This document shows, in pieces, positions 52,547 through 61,342 of a stretch of DNA of 64,000 bases. The position numbers were made by a program, and so were the translations under genes. The DNA is from an uncultured Chlorobiaceae bacterium (GTDB lineage: Bacteria; Bacteroidota; Chlorobiia; Chlorobiales; Chlorobiaceae), in contig CAJEXQ010000008.1 in NCBI GenBank assembly GCA_903994635.1, forward strand, positions 33,370 to 97,369, read 5' to 3'. Positions within the stretch are counted from its first letter, which is position 1. Every line of letters starts with the position of its first letter. A model generated the notes under the pieces. That model was not told where the DNA came from. It made no database searches and saw only the letters and a list, made by a program, of their open reading frames with translations.

Positions 52547-52615
52547 GGTTTTTATAAGCATCGAAAGGCTTCGGGGTAAAAATACTGCGTTTTTTCAATA
52601 ACGATAATTGTTGCA

Positions 52616-54043
52616 ATGAAGTATGAATTAGTGGTGGGCCTTGAGGTTCATTGTCAGCTTAATACCGTGAGCAAGGCTTTTTGCGGTTGCTCGGCACAGT
52701 TTGGCAAACATGCCAATACGAATGTCTGTCCGGTTTGCCTTGCTCTTCCGGGAGCTTTGCCAGTACTCAATCGCCAGGTGGTTGAGGATGCTGTAAAGAT
52801 TGGTCTTGCGATGGGTTGTACTATAGCTCCTCATTCCGTGCTTGCCCGGAAAAACTATTTTTACCCGGATTTGCCGAAAGGGTACCAGATTTCGCAGTTT
52901 GAAGAGCCGATATGCGGTGAAGGATCTCTCACTATCGATGCTGGAGAGGGGCGCAAGGAGATTCGCCTGATCAGGATTCATATTGAGGAGGATGCAGGCA
53001 AATCGATTCACGATATTGGAGAGGAGACCTATATTGATCTCAATCGGTGCGGAGTTCCCCTGCTTGAGATTGTCAGCTACCCCGATATGCGTACCCCGAA
53101 AGAGGCTTCAGCATACCTGCAGAAGGTGCGCCAGATTGTCAAATATCTCGGCATTTCGGATGGTAACATGGAGGAGGGGAGTCTTCGCTGTGACGCCAAC
53201 GTCTCCCTGCGGCTTGTTGGAGCAACAGAGTATGGTACCCGTACTGAAATCAAGAATATGAACTCTTTCAAGAATGTTGAAAAGGCTATCGAATTTGAGG
53301 TTGAGCGTCATAGAGAGATTCTTGACAATGGCGGAGTGATTATTCAGGAGACCCGGCTTTGGGATGCCGACAAGGGCGAAACCCGTTCCATGCGGGGCAA
53401 GGAGTTTGCACACGACTATCGTTATTTCCCCGACCCTGATTTGGTGCCGGTGCTCGTTGACCAGGAGATGATTGATCGTATAAGGCTTGAGCTTCCGGAG
53501 TTTCCCGAAGCGCGGGCTCTCCGTTTTGCTTCCGAGTATGCCATTCCCGTCTATGATGCTGCGGTATTGACGGTAGAGAGGGAGGTCGCTGACTATTTTG
53601 AACAGACTGTCAAGGTTTCGGGCGAGGCCAAGGTCTCCTCGAACTGGGTGATGGGAGAGGTGATGCGTATTCTTAAAGAGAAGTATCTTGACATTGCTGA
53701 GTTTTCCATTCTTCCTGGAAGGCTGGGAGAGCTGATTCGTCTCATTGGGGAGGGAACCATAAGCAATACAATTGCCAAGCAGGTGTTTGAAATAATGTTG
53801 GCTGATCAGGCCAGTGCAATGGATATTGTTGAGCGTGAAGGGCTGGCACAGGTGTCGGATATCGGAGCGATTGAAGCGGTTGTCCAGGAAATTATTGATG
53901 CCAATCCCGGTCAGCTTGCGGCCTATCGCGGGGGGAAGACCAAGCTGCTGGGCTTTTTTGTGGGGCAGTGCATGAGCCGGATGAAAGGCAAGGGCAACCC
54001 CCAGATGGTCAATGATCTGCTGCTGAAGCGGCTCGACGGGTGA
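52616..54043 (+). CDS. gatB: Aspartyl/glutamyl-tRNA amidotransferase subunit B
   Basis: This 475-residue kinase subunit of GatCAB phosphorylates mischarged Glu-tRNA(Gln) or Asp-tRNA(Asn) before amidation, completing indirect glutamine and asparagine tRNA charging. Typical blocks are [76 protein letters not shown] and [20 protein letters not shown]-terminal YqeY/helical tail domain ends the protein. Length is normal. gatA and gatC are not in the window. Confidence 0.97.
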   Translation: MKYELVVGLEVHCQLNTVSKAFCGCSAQFGKHANTNVCPVCLALPGALPVLNRQVVEDAVKIGLAMGCTIAPHSVLARKNYFYPDLPKGYQISQFEEPICGEGSLTIDAGEGRKEIRLIRIHIEEDAGKSIHDIGEETYIDLNRCGVPLLEIVSYPDMRTPKEASAYLQKVRQIVKYLGISDGNMEEGSLRCDANVSLRLVGATEYGTRTEIKNMNSFKNVEKAIEFEVERHREILDNGGVIIQETRLWDADKGETRSMRGKEFAHDYRYFPDPDLVPVLVDQEMIDRIRLELPEFPEARALRFASEYAIPVYDAAVLTVEREVADYFEQTVKVSGEAKVSSNWVMGEVMRILKEKYLDIAEFSILPGRLGELIRLIGEGTISNTIAKQVFEIMLADQASAMDIVEREGLAQVSDIGAIEAVVQEIIDANPGQLAAYRGGKTKLLGFFVGQCMSRMKGKGNPQMVNDLLLKRLDG

Positions 54044-54049
54044 GCGATT

Positions 54050-54319
54050 TCAGGATTCGCTGTCGAAAAGATCTTTGATACGCGGTGTTTCGGGCATCGT
54101 TTTAGCAAGTTCAGGATTGATGACCTCAATTTTTTTTCTGGCCTCCTGAAGTCGCTTTTTGCATGTCTCGGCAATGGTCAAACCCTCTTCATAGAGGCCG
54201 ATAGAGTTTTCAAGGCCGGTGTCGGGGTTTTCGATATTGCGGGTTATCTCCTCAAGCCGCGTGATCAGCTCCTCGATTGAGGGTTTGTCAGTGGGTTTTC
54301 CTGTGTGTGTGGCAGCCAT
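54050..54319 (-). CDS. xseB: Exodeoxyribonuclease VII small subunit
   Basis: This 89-residue protein is the XseB coiled-coil subunit that binds XseA. It has the typical core SIEELITRLEEITRNIENPDTGLENSIGLYEEGLTIAETCKKRL-type sequence (residues 14-60; the 'L-E-x-x-x-x-L-Y-E-x-G' portion is diagnostic). The tail (LAKTMPETPRIKDLFDSES) is variable. xseA is not in the window. It converges on gatB with a 6-base gap and diverges from obgE. Confidence 0.9.
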   Translation of the reverse strand: MAATHTGKPTDKPSIEELITRLEEITRNIENPDTGLENSIGLYEEGLTIAETCKKRLQEARKKIEVINPELAKTMPETPRIKDLFDSES

Positions 54320-54392
54320 AGATTTATTAAGTTCAGTTGTTGTTTGCGAAGATAGGTAAAGATGAAAGATTATTCAAAAGGCAGGTGCGTTA

Positions 54393-55406
54393 GTGAAGTT
54401 TGTTGATAGTGCGTCCATATTTGTTCAGGCTGGAGACGGCGGTAAAGGGTGTGTGAGTTTTCGCAGGGAGAAGTTTGTGCCCAAAGGTGGGCCTGACGGA
54501 GGTGATGGCGGTCGGGGAGGCCATGTCTGGCTCAGAACCAATAGTCAGTTGACCACCCTTCTCGATTTTAAATACAAAAATAAATATATTGCGCTTCGTG
54601 GTGTGCATGGGCAGGGAGCCCGGAAAACAGGCAAGGATGGCGCAGATATTGTTATTGATGTGCCGTGTGGTACTATTATCAGAAATGCAGAGTCCCATGA
54701 GATCATTGCCGACTTGACTGGAGCCGAGCAGGAGTTGTTGATTGCCAGAGGAGGCAAGGGCGGGCGAGGAAACCAGCATTTTGCCACGCCAACCCGTCAG
54801 GCACCCCGTTATGCCGAACCAGGCCAGAAAGGTGAAGGGCTTCTGCTTGAGATGGAGTTGAGGCTTATGGCTGATGTTGGTCTTGTGGGATTTCCAAATG
54901 CGGGCAAGTCAACCCTGATTTCGGTCATCAGCGCGGCGAAACCAAAGATTGCTGATTATCCCTTTACGACCCTGGTGCCGAATCTTGGCATTGTGCGTTA
55001 TGAGGAGTATAAATCGTTTGTCATGGCCGATATTCCTGGAATTATCGAGGGAGCGTCCGAGGGCAAGGGGCTGGGCTTGCAGTTTCTCCGTCATATTGAG
55101 CGCACGAAGATTCTGGCTATTCTTATTGCCGCAGATTCGCCTGATATTGCCGCAGAGTACCGGACACTTCTCGGAGAGCTTGAGAAATTTGACAAGGGAT
55201 TGCTCGATAAACCGCGGATAGTTGTTGTTACCAAAATGGATATTGCTTCTGAAGATCTTGAGATTCCGGCACTTGAAAAGGGAGTCAGGGTACTTCCGAT
55301 TTCAGCAGTCTCCGGACTGGGGCTGAAGGAGCTCAAGGATGAACTCTGGAGAGAGGTATCGGGGCGTACCCGAGCTGCTGAACCCCAGGATGAGGGGCTC
55401 GGGTAA
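54393..55406 (+). CDS. obgE: GTPase ObgE/CgtA
   Basis: This 337-residue GTPase takes part in 50S ribosome assembly and stress control. It has the glycine-rich Obg fold ([21 protein letters not shown] at the N-terminus; [15 protein letters not shown]), then a GTPase domain with G1 GFPNAGKS (166-173), G3 [16 protein letters not shown] and G4 TKMD. The optional C-terminal OCT domain is absent, as in many short members. The start is GTG. Its end is 3 bases from the acetyltransferase gene, so they form a unit. Confidence 0.95.
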   Translation: MKFVDSASIFVQAGDGGKGCVSFRREKFVPKGGPDGGDGGRGGHVWLRTNSQLTTLLDFKYKNKYIALRGVHGQGARKTGKDGADIVIDVPCGTIIRNAESHEIIADLTGAEQELLIARGGKGGRGNQHFATPTRQAPRYAEPGQKGEGLLLEMELRLMADVGLVGFPNAGKSTLISVISAAKPKIADYPFTTLVPNLGIVRYEEYKSFVMADIPGIIEGASEGKGLGLQFLRHIERTKILAILIAADSPDIAAEYRTLLGELEKFDKGLLDKPRIVVVTKMDIASEDLEIPALEKGVRVLPISAVSGLGLKELKDELWREVSGRTRAAEPQDEGLG

Positions 55407-55409
55407 TAA

Positions 55410-55877
55410 ATGCAGCAGGCTGAACTTTTTGTCAGGTATGCGCGTCTTGCTGATGCAGGGGCCATAGCTGCCATTACGGCAGAGTATGCCCGTCAGGGAA
55501 TTATGCTGGAGCGCTCAGGTGATAACATTGTTGAAAATATTCGTAACTTCTTCGTCGCCGAATATAATGGCGAGGTGATAGGCTGCTGTGCTATCGCTTT
55601 CTATACACAGAAGCTTGCCGAAATTCGATCGCTGGCAGTCTTTAACCGCTATAAGATGAAGGGTATAGGGCGGTTGTTGGTTGAAAAGGCCGAGTCGGTC
55701 TTGCGTGATGAAGGTGTCAGTGAGGTTTTTGTTCTGACGCTCAGCCGGGAGTTTTTTACCCGGATCGGGTACAGTGAAATCAGAAAAGAGTATTTTCCGC
55801 AGAAGATATGGAAGGATTGTACTCATTGTCCAAAACTTATGGCATGTGATGAGACTGCAATGGTGAAGAGACTCTAA
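55410..55877 (+). CDS. GNAT N-acetyltransferase, short ArgA-like
   Basis: This 155-residue GNAT protein has the acetyl-CoA-binding pattern IRSLAVFNRYKMKGIGRLLVEKAE (the R/Q-x-x-G-x-G/A loop as K-G-I-G-R) and ends in the IWKDCTHCPKLMACDETAMV pattern seen in the acetyltransferase domain of N-acetylglutamate synthases. Stand-alone short ArgA proteins like this make N-acetylglutamate for arginine synthesis in several bacteria. It follows obgE by 3 bases and is not next to other arg genes. Confidence 0.8.
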   Translation: MQQAELFVRYARLADAGAIAAITAEYARQGIMLERSGDNIVENIRNFFVAEYNGEVIGCCAIAFYTQKLAEIRSLAVFNRYKMKGIGRLLVEKAESVLRDEGVSEVFVLTLSREFFTRIGYSEIRKEYFPQKIWKDCTHCPKLMACDETAMVKRL

Positions 55878-55903
55878 ATCATACAAAGGGGTACTGAAAA
55901 TTC

Positions 55904-56170
55904 GTGATTGTTCAGGAAGTTGTCGTAAAAAACAAGGCAGGGCTGCACACCAGACCTGCGGCTGCGGTCGTTAAACTTGCATCCCGTTTTAAATCCGATT
56001 TTTTTATCGTGATGGGTGGAGTTGAAATCAACGCAAAGTCTATTATCGGTGTCATGAGTCTTGCTGCTCCCAGGGGCACCAAGTTGACGCTCAAACTTGA
56101 TGGCGTGGATGACATAGAGGCTGCCCGGCAGTTGGTGGAGCTTTTTGAGCAAGGTTTTGGTGAGGTATAG
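55904..56170 (+). CDS. HPr-family phosphocarrier protein
   Basis: This 88-residue protein begins at a GTG and has both phosphorylation sites of HPr: His15 in GLHTRPAAAVVKLA, which receives phosphate from EI, and Ser46 in INAKSIIGVMSLAA, used by HprK in regulatory systems. Length is normal. Green sulfur bacteria are not known for sugar PTS uptake, so a regulatory role is more likely. It lies 2 bases upstream of the first glycosyltransferase of the polysaccharide cluster and 26 bases after the acetyltransferase gene, so it may be co-transcribed with both. Confidence 0.9.
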   Translation: MIVQEVVVKNKAGLHTRPAAAVVKLASRFKSDFFIVMGGVEINAKSIIGVMSLAAPRGTKLTLKLDGVDDIEAARQLVELFEQGFGEV

Positions 56171-56172
56171 CT

Positions 56173-57285
56173 TTGCGAATAGCCCTCATATCTCCTTTTC
56201 CCCCATTGAAGGGAGGTATAGCCCGTTTCAGTGCACTTTTGGAGGCGGCTCTTCGCAAGCGGGGAGATGAGGTTTTTTCTGTTCCCTTCAGGGCGCTCTA
56301 TCCCGGTTTTCTGGTGAACAATACGGGGGGCTCTTTGCCTGATGATGCGCGACTGGTGCTCTATAATCCCTTTTCCTGGGTTGGCGCGATCCGGCAACTC
56401 AAGTCTCAGAATCCCGATATACTGCTGGTCGCCTATTGGAGCGGACTGCTTGCGCCTCTCTGTTTTGTGCTGCGCCGCCTGACCGGTATCAGGATGGTGG
56501 TGTTGCTGCACAACCTCTCGTCACACGAATCCTTTTTTTTTGAGCCGCTCATGCAGCGACTGCTTGCCGCTTCTGCTGATGGTTTTTTGACGCTTTCCGG
56601 TGCAGTTTCGCGGGAGGTTCATGCGGCGATTCCTACTCTGCCCTTATGTACACTTTTTCATCCGGTGTATGAGGCGGAAGGGGAGGTGCCAACGGTAAAG
56701 GATGCTCGTCATGAACTTCATCTTGATCCTTTTTCGCCGGTGCTGCTTTTTTTTGGCTATGTGCGTCACTACAAGGGGCTTGATATCATGCTTCGAGCCA
56801 TGCCCGCGATTCTTCGGGGGGAACCTGATCTCAGGCTGGTCGTTGCTGGCCACTTTTATGAGGATGTTTCTCTTTATCGACGACTTGTTGATCAACTTGG
56901 CCTTGGGGGAAATGTTGATCTCTATCCGGGCTATGTTTCTGTTGAACGCAGTGCGCTTTTTTTTGCGGCGGCTGATGCGGTTGTGCTTCCCTACCGAAGC
57001 GCAACACAGTCGGGTGTGGTGCAGCTTGCCTACGGGCATGGTCTGCCAGTGATTGTCACTCCGGTGGGTGCCCTTCCCGAGATGGTGCGTCCTGGCAAGA
57101 CCGGCTGGGTTGCCGGTGACAGTTCGCCGGAGGGGTTTGCCGATGCGGTCGGGGAGTTTCTGGATGCAAGGGAGAAGCTGACTTTGATGCGCCCGGCAAT
57201 CGAAGCCTTTCGCAGTGAGTTTTCCTGGGAGGCTTTTGCTGCGTCGGCAGGTCGTTTTCTTGAAACAATAGCGGCGGGGAGGTAG
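56173..57285 (+). CDS. Glycosyltransferase family 4
   Basis: This 370-residue GT-B enzyme transfers a sugar from a nucleotide donor. The N-terminal half starts RIALISPFPPLKGGIARFSALLEAAL; the C-terminal half has LLFFGYVRHYKGLDIMLRAM and VVLPYRSATQSGVVQLAYGHGLPVIVTPVGALPEMV with the family E-x(7)-E-like donor-binding region (residues 245-300). It has a TTG start with GAGGTATAGC upstream. It is the first gene of a packed cluster (gaps of a few bases) with two more transferases, a methyltransferase and a flippase. Confidence 0.9.
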   Translation: MRIALISPFPPLKGGIARFSALLEAALRKRGDEVFSVPFRALYPGFLVNNTGGSLPDDARLVLYNPFSWVGAIRQLKSQNPDILLVAYWSGLLAPLCFVLRRLTGIRMVVLLHNLSSHESFFFEPLMQRLLAASADGFLTLSGAVSREVHAAIPTLPLCTLFHPVYEAEGEVPTVKDARHELHLDPFSPVLLFFGYVRHYKGLDIMLRAMPAILRGEPDLRLVVAGHFYEDVSLYRRLVDQLGLGGNVDLYPGYVSVERSALFFAAADAVVLPYRSATQSGVVQLAYGHGLPVIVTPVGALPEMVRPGKTGWVAGDSSPEGFADAVGEFLDAREKLTLMRPAIEAFRSEFSWEAFAASAGRFLETIAAGR

Positions 57286-57287
57286 CG

Positions 57288-58127
57288 ATGGAGGCGTTGA
57301 CCTGTATTGTTGTTCTGAACTGGAACGGCGCAGAGGAGACGATTGCCTGCCTGGAGTCGCTTGCTCACGTTCTTGTAAAGGGATACAAGATACTGGTTGT
57401 CGATAACGGCTCGACCGACGGCTCGCCTGAAAAGATAAGAAAGGCTTTTCCTGCTGTGGAGCAGCTTCGCTTGCCCGCTAACCTCGGCTATGCAGGCGGC
57501 AACAATGCCGGGTTCAGGCGCGTTCAGGAGTTGCAGGCTGAGTTTGTCATTTTTTTGAACAACGACACCATTGTTGAGCCCGGTTTTTGTGCTCCGCTTG
57601 TCGAAACGCTGCGTCTTCAACCGTTGGCAGGTATAGCGGTGCCGAAAATTTATTATTGGGATCGACCTGATCTGCTCTGGTATGCGGGTGGAGTTGTCCG
57701 GTTGTCAACCGGCTTGATCTACCATGTGGGGCTCCGGCAGAAGGATGCGCCTGAATTTGACCGTCCCGGCTCTACCGACTATGCAACGGGTTGCTGTTTT
57801 GCCATGCGATGCCGCGATTTTGAGGCGGTTGGAGGGTTTGATGAGAGCTTTGCGATGTATGCGGAGGATGTTGATCTCTCCCTGCGGGTTCGTGCACTGG
57901 GCAAGAGTGTGGTGTATGTGCCCTCCTCAATGGTTTGGCACAAGGTGTCGACCTCGCTTTCTGGCCGACCTTTTTTGAAGCTGGTGAAAAAGAGCCGTGG
58001 GGCGCTTCGTCTTTTCAGCAAGCAGCGCGCCTGGAGCGGAATGGCGCTGTATCTGCTTTTGCTTCCCCTGCGACTTTCTGGAACTCTTCTGAAGCAATGG
58101 TTTTCGGGGAGGAGCTATGCCGAATAG
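57288..58127 (+). CDS. Glycosyltransferase family 2
   Basis: This 279-residue GT-A enzyme has the family 2 core: CIVVLNWNGAEETIACLESL and VVDNGSTDGSPEKIRKAFP at the N-terminus, AGGNNAGFRRV, then FVIFLNNDTIVEPGF, where the Asp of N-N-D corresponds to the metal-binding D-x-D. GGFDESFAMYAEDVDLSLR (near 180-205) carries the catalytic E-D. It resembles rhamnosyl/dTDP-sugar transferases of the WcaA/RfbF kind. A possible membrane-associated tail ends the protein. It lies 2 bases after the GT4 gene and overlaps the next by 11 bases. Confidence 0.92.
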   Translation: MEALTCIVVLNWNGAEETIACLESLAHVLVKGYKILVVDNGSTDGSPEKIRKAFPAVEQLRLPANLGYAGGNNAGFRRVQELQAEFVIFLNNDTIVEPGFCAPLVETLRLQPLAGIAVPKIYYWDRPDLLWYAGGVVRLSTGLIYHVGLRQKDAPEFDRPGSTDYATGCCFAMRCRDFEAVGGFDESFAMYAEDVDLSLRVRALGKSVVYVPSSMVWHKVSTSLSGRPFLKLVKKSRGALRLFSKQRAWSGMALYLLLLPLRLSGTLLKQWFSGRSYAE

Positions 58128-58680
58128 TTGCAGAACGGTTATCGATGAAGCATATCTCAACGATCCGGCTCACCGGATTCGCTGGAAAAGAACCCTTGAA
58201 TTTTTGCAAGGCTCGTCATCTTCTGCTTTACGACTGTCCAGCGGACTTGACTTGGGAGAGCGCACCCCCTTGACCGCATTGCTTGAGCAGTATTTTGGCT
58301 GCCCGTTCGAGAACACCGCCGTTGATCTTGATCTTGAGCCTTTGACAGGTTCCTTTGGTGTTGTGACAGCTTTTGAAGTGCTGGAGCATCTCTACAATCC
58401 GCTTCACGCACTGCTTGAGGTGAGGCATCTTCTTGCTGGTGATGATGCAAGGCTTTTTGTCTCCATGCCTCTCAGGAAGCCCCCATCTCTTGCCAGCCCC
58501 GACCATTTTCATGAGATGACGCGCTCTGAGGCTCTTTCGCTCTTCAGCCGTGCCGGGTTTGCCGTGCTCCGAAGCGCGGAGTTTCGTATCCGCCACCCGT
58601 TGTTTTATCTTACAGGAGTGAAGCCGCTGTTGCGGGCATGGTATGAAAAAGTGCAGATCTATGAACTTGCCGTCCGATAG
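58117..58680 (+). CDS. Class I SAM-dependent methyltransferase
   Basis: This 187-residue protein has a reduced class I methyltransferase fold: a motif I region SSGLDLGERTPLTALLEQYFG, an acidic DLDLEPL strand, FGVVTAFEVLEHLYNPLHALLEVRHLL and later PDHFHEMTRSEALSLFSRAGF. Glycines of the usual E/DxGxGxG motif are partly lost (LDLGERT), but the EVLEHL block is well kept. It probably methylates a sugar in the polysaccharide assembled by the neighbouring enzymes. It overlaps genes on both sides (11 and 20 bases). Confidence 0.75.
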   Translation: MPNSCRTVIDEAYLNDPAHRIRWKRTLEFLQGSSSSALRLSSGLDLGERTPLTALLEQYFGCPFENTAVDLDLEPLTGSFGVVTAFEVLEHLYNPLHALLEVRHLLAGDDARLFVSMPLRKPPSLASPDHFHEMTRSEALSLFSRAGFAVLRSAEFRIRHPLFYLTGVKPLLRAWYEKVQIYELAVR

Positions 58681-59845
58681 GGGAGCCACCCGCAGCCCGA
58701 TTAGCCCGTTCCGTCCGTTCAGGCTTGTCTGGTTTTCCGAGATACAGTGGGATTTTCTCTCCACCCGGAAACAGCGCCTGCTTGCCCGTTTTCCGGATAA
58801 CTGGAGCATTCTTTTCATAGAGCCTTTTGCGCTTGGGCGGAGCCACCACTGGCTCCCGGTCAAGCGGGGCAGGGTTTGGGTGGTCAGTGTTCCTTTTCTG
58901 AAGAGTGTTCCCTTCAGGATCGGGCGTCTGCTTGATATTCCGTTGCTGCGCGGGCTGCTCTCCCTGCCCGGTATTCTGCTGATGCTTTTCTGGGTGACGG
59001 TGCTGGGATTCGGCTCATCCGACAGGATAATCGGTCTGAGTAATGTCTATTGGGGAAGGGTAGCCGCCCTTCTCCCTTGCAGTCTCCGCTTTTATGATGC
59101 CAACGATGACCATCTTGCTTTTCCGGACACTCCCGCGTGGCTGAAGGGCTCTCTTGACCGCTATCTCTCCAGGGTGCATCTTCTCTTCAGTGTGAGCAGC
59201 GAACTGACCAGTCAGCTCAAGCTGCCGACCGGTGTTCGCACCGTCGAACTTGGCAATGGCGTGGAGTTCAACCATTTTGCTGTTCCCCGTCCTGACAAGC
59301 CAGTTGCGCTCTCCGGTATCAAGGGTACGATTCTTGGCTACGCCGGAGCGATGGACTGGATTGATACCGCCCTGATTGCTGCAACTGCCCGCGCCTGGCC
59401 GGAGTATCAGATTGTGCTGCTTGGCCCCGCCTACGAACGGGAGTGGTGGAACAAACAGGAGGCGATCAACGCACTTCCCAATGTTCACTATTTTGGTAAA
59501 ATCGACTATGCCGAGCTGCCAGCCTGGGTGCAGCGGTTTGATCTGGCGCTGATGCCGCTGCTTGCCAACAGGCTGAAAGGGGTCTCTCACCCCAACAAGC
59601 TCTATGAATATACCGCCGTCGGTGTGCCGGTGCTCTCGATGAACTATTGCAGCGCGGTGGAGCGGGCGCGAGAGGTGGTGCATGTTGCGACCTCCCAGGA
59701 GGAGTTTGTCCGCATGGTGCCCATGGCTCTTGCTGACGGTCGCGTTGAGGCGCGGCAGGCATTCGCCCGGTTGCATAGTTGGGATGCACTTGCCGCCACG
59801 ATGGAGCAGGAGTTGAGGAGCGCTTTTCTGGAGAGATGCCCGTGA
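58661..59845 (+). CDS. Glycosyltransferase (group 1-like)
   Basis: This 394-residue GT-B protein carries KGTILGYAGAMDWIDTALIAATARAWPEYQIVLLGPA (a start-of-C-domain pattern), NVHYFGKIDYAELPAWVQRFDLALMPLL and KGVSHPNKLYEYTAVGVPVLSMNY with the E-Y-T/A donor motif. The N-terminal half has FRLVWFSEIQWDFLSTRKQRL, a segment typical of WbuB/exopolysaccharide transferases of this subgroup. ATG 58661 or 58643 can start it; both lie within the methyltransferase gene. It is the third transferase of the cluster. Confidence 0.85.
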   Translation: MNLPSDRGATRSPISPFRPFRLVWFSEIQWDFLSTRKQRLLARFPDNWSILFIEPFALGRSHHWLPVKRGRVWVVSVPFLKSVPFRIGRLLDIPLLRGLLSLPGILLMLFWVTVLGFGSSDRIIGLSNVYWGRVAALLPCSLRFYDANDDHLAFPDTPAWLKGSLDRYLSRVHLLFSVSSELTSQLKLPTGVRTVELGNGVEFNHFAVPRPDKPVALSGIKGTILGYAGAMDWIDTALIAATARAWPEYQIVLLGPAYEREWWNKQEAINALPNVHYFGKIDYAELPAWVQRFDLALMPLLANRLKGVSHPNKLYEYTAVGVPVLSMNYCSAVERAREVVHVATSQEEFVRMVPMALADGRVEARQAFARLHSWDALAATMEQELRSAFLERCP

Positions 59846-61338
59846 ATCGCAATGCCGTCATAGCCGGTCAGGCTGGATTCTCTTTTGCCGGATTTCTCTT
59901 CGGCCAGGTGGCGCGGTTTGGCTATAACCTTGTGGTTGCCCGGCTGCTCGGTGTTGATGCCCTTGGTGTCTATGCGCTTGCCATTGCGGTTATCCAGATT
60001 TCAGAGGTGCTTGCCATTGCCGGGCTTGATTCCGGCCTCCTGCGTTTTGTCAGCCTCTACAGTCACGATCCTCTTCGCCAGAGGGGCGCGATTGGTTCCG
60101 CCCTTAAAACTGCGCTCGCTCTCTCGCTCGTTGTGGCGCTCCTGCTGCTGCTTTTTTCAGGCCAGATCGCTTCGCTGCTCAATGGCAGCCGCCTGTTGCA
60201 GCTTACGCTCTGCTGTTATGCGGCGGCTATTCCCTTCAACGTGGCAACTGTCTTGTTTGGCCATGCGATGCAGGGCTTTCAGCAGCTCAAGCCAAAAATT
60301 ATTGCCACGCAGATACTCAGTCCGCTGCTCCTGCTCTTGCTGACGCTGCTTCTCCGGTACACTTCTGGTCATGATGCCGCCCTCTTTTTCCCCTTTGTGC
60401 TGGCAGGCATCGGGGCATTTATCTGGATTCGCCCTCGCCTTACAGCCATCACTGGTGTGCTCCCGTCGGATATCCTGCACGCCCGTACGGACAAGGCGAT
60501 GATGGCTTACGCACTTCCCTTTATGGCGGTCTCGCTCCTGAGCATGATGAGTCACTGGCTCGATGTGATGATGCTCGGGATGCTCACCGATACCGCAACG
60601 GTCGGCCTCTACCATCCAGCCGCCCGAACGGCGGGACTCATCCGTTCGGTGCTCCTTGCCTTTACCGGCATTGCCGCCCCGATGATTGCTGATTTGCACG
60701 CCAAAAGCCAGAATGCGGAGATAGGTCGCATCTACAAAATGGTGACACGCTGGATTATTATGGTTGTCATTCCGCCAGCAATTCTCTTCATGGCGCTTCC
60801 CGAGCAGGTGCTTTCGGTCTTTGGCAGCCGGTTTGCGGCAGGAGGAGCTACAGCGTTGCTTCTCTTGACCGCTGGCTCTTTCCTGCAAGCGACCTTTGGC
60901 CTCTCGGCAACGGTGCTTGCCATGACCGGCTATGCGCGGCTCAGCCTCCTCAACGCTCTTGGCGCTCTCGGTTTGCAGGTGGCGCTGAATCTTCTCCTGA
61001 TTCCCCGCATGGGGCTGAACGGTGCTGCTCTTGCAACACTGCTGCTCTTTTTGCTGCTCTCTGCTCTCCGGCTTGGCGAAATACAACGTCTTCTGAAGAT
61101 TCACCCGTTTGGCAAGGCGCTCTGGAAACCTCTTGCTGCCGGAGTATCTTGTGCTGCGCTTCTTCTGGTTTTGCGCCCGTGGCTGCTCACCCTTCCACCC
61201 TTTGCCGGGCTTGGAGCGGGGGTGCTTCTTGCTCTCTCCAGTTATACGATGTTGATGCTGCTGCTGAAGTTGGAAGCGGAGGAGCGAGAGATTATTCTAA
61301 AGTACGTCCCCTTTTTAAACAAGGAACCAAAGCGATAA
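59836..61338 (+). CDS. Wzx-type polysaccharide flippase
   Basis: This 500-residue protein with 12-14 transmembrane helices belongs to the polysaccharide transport (Wzx/MVF) group: AGFSFAGFLFGQVARFGYNLVVARLLGVDALG at the N-terminus is the standard first segment. Such proteins flip lipid-linked oligosaccharide repeats across the inner membrane. It overlaps the transferase gene by 10 bases; the GTG at 59842 is an alternative start. Downstream YfhO follows by 4 bases. No Wzy or Wzz is visible in the window, so polymerisation genes may be beyond the right edge or absent. Confidence 0.88.
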   Translation: MPVNRNAVIAGQAGFSFAGFLFGQVARFGYNLVVARLLGVDALGVYALAIAVIQISEVLAIAGLDSGLLRFVSLYSHDPLRQRGAIGSALKTALALSLVVALLLLLFSGQIASLLNGSRLLQLTLCCYAAAIPFNVATVLFGHAMQGFQQLKPKIIATQILSPLLLLLLTLLLRYTSGHDAALFFPFVLAGIGAFIWIRPRLTAITGVLPSDILHARTDKAMMAYALPFMAVSLLSMMSHWLDVMMLGMLTDTATVGLYHPAARTAGLIRSVLLAFTGIAAPMIADLHAKSQNAEIGRIYKMVTRWIIMVVIPPAILFMALPEQVLSVFGSRFAAGGATALLLLTAGSFLQATFGLSATVLAMTGYARLSLLNALGALGLQVALNLLLIPRMGLNGAALATLLLFLLLSALRLGEIQRLLKIHPFGKALWKPLAAGVSCAALLLVLRPWLLTLPPFAGLGAGVLLALSSYTMLMLLLKLEAEEREIILKYVPFLNKEPKR

Positions 61339-61342
61339 CGCT

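Noticed and set aside
60157..61104. 315-codon minus-strand frame across the flippase gene
   Set aside because: Its product is rich in Gln, Arg and His and shows no fold; the plus-strand flippase has clear membrane helices.
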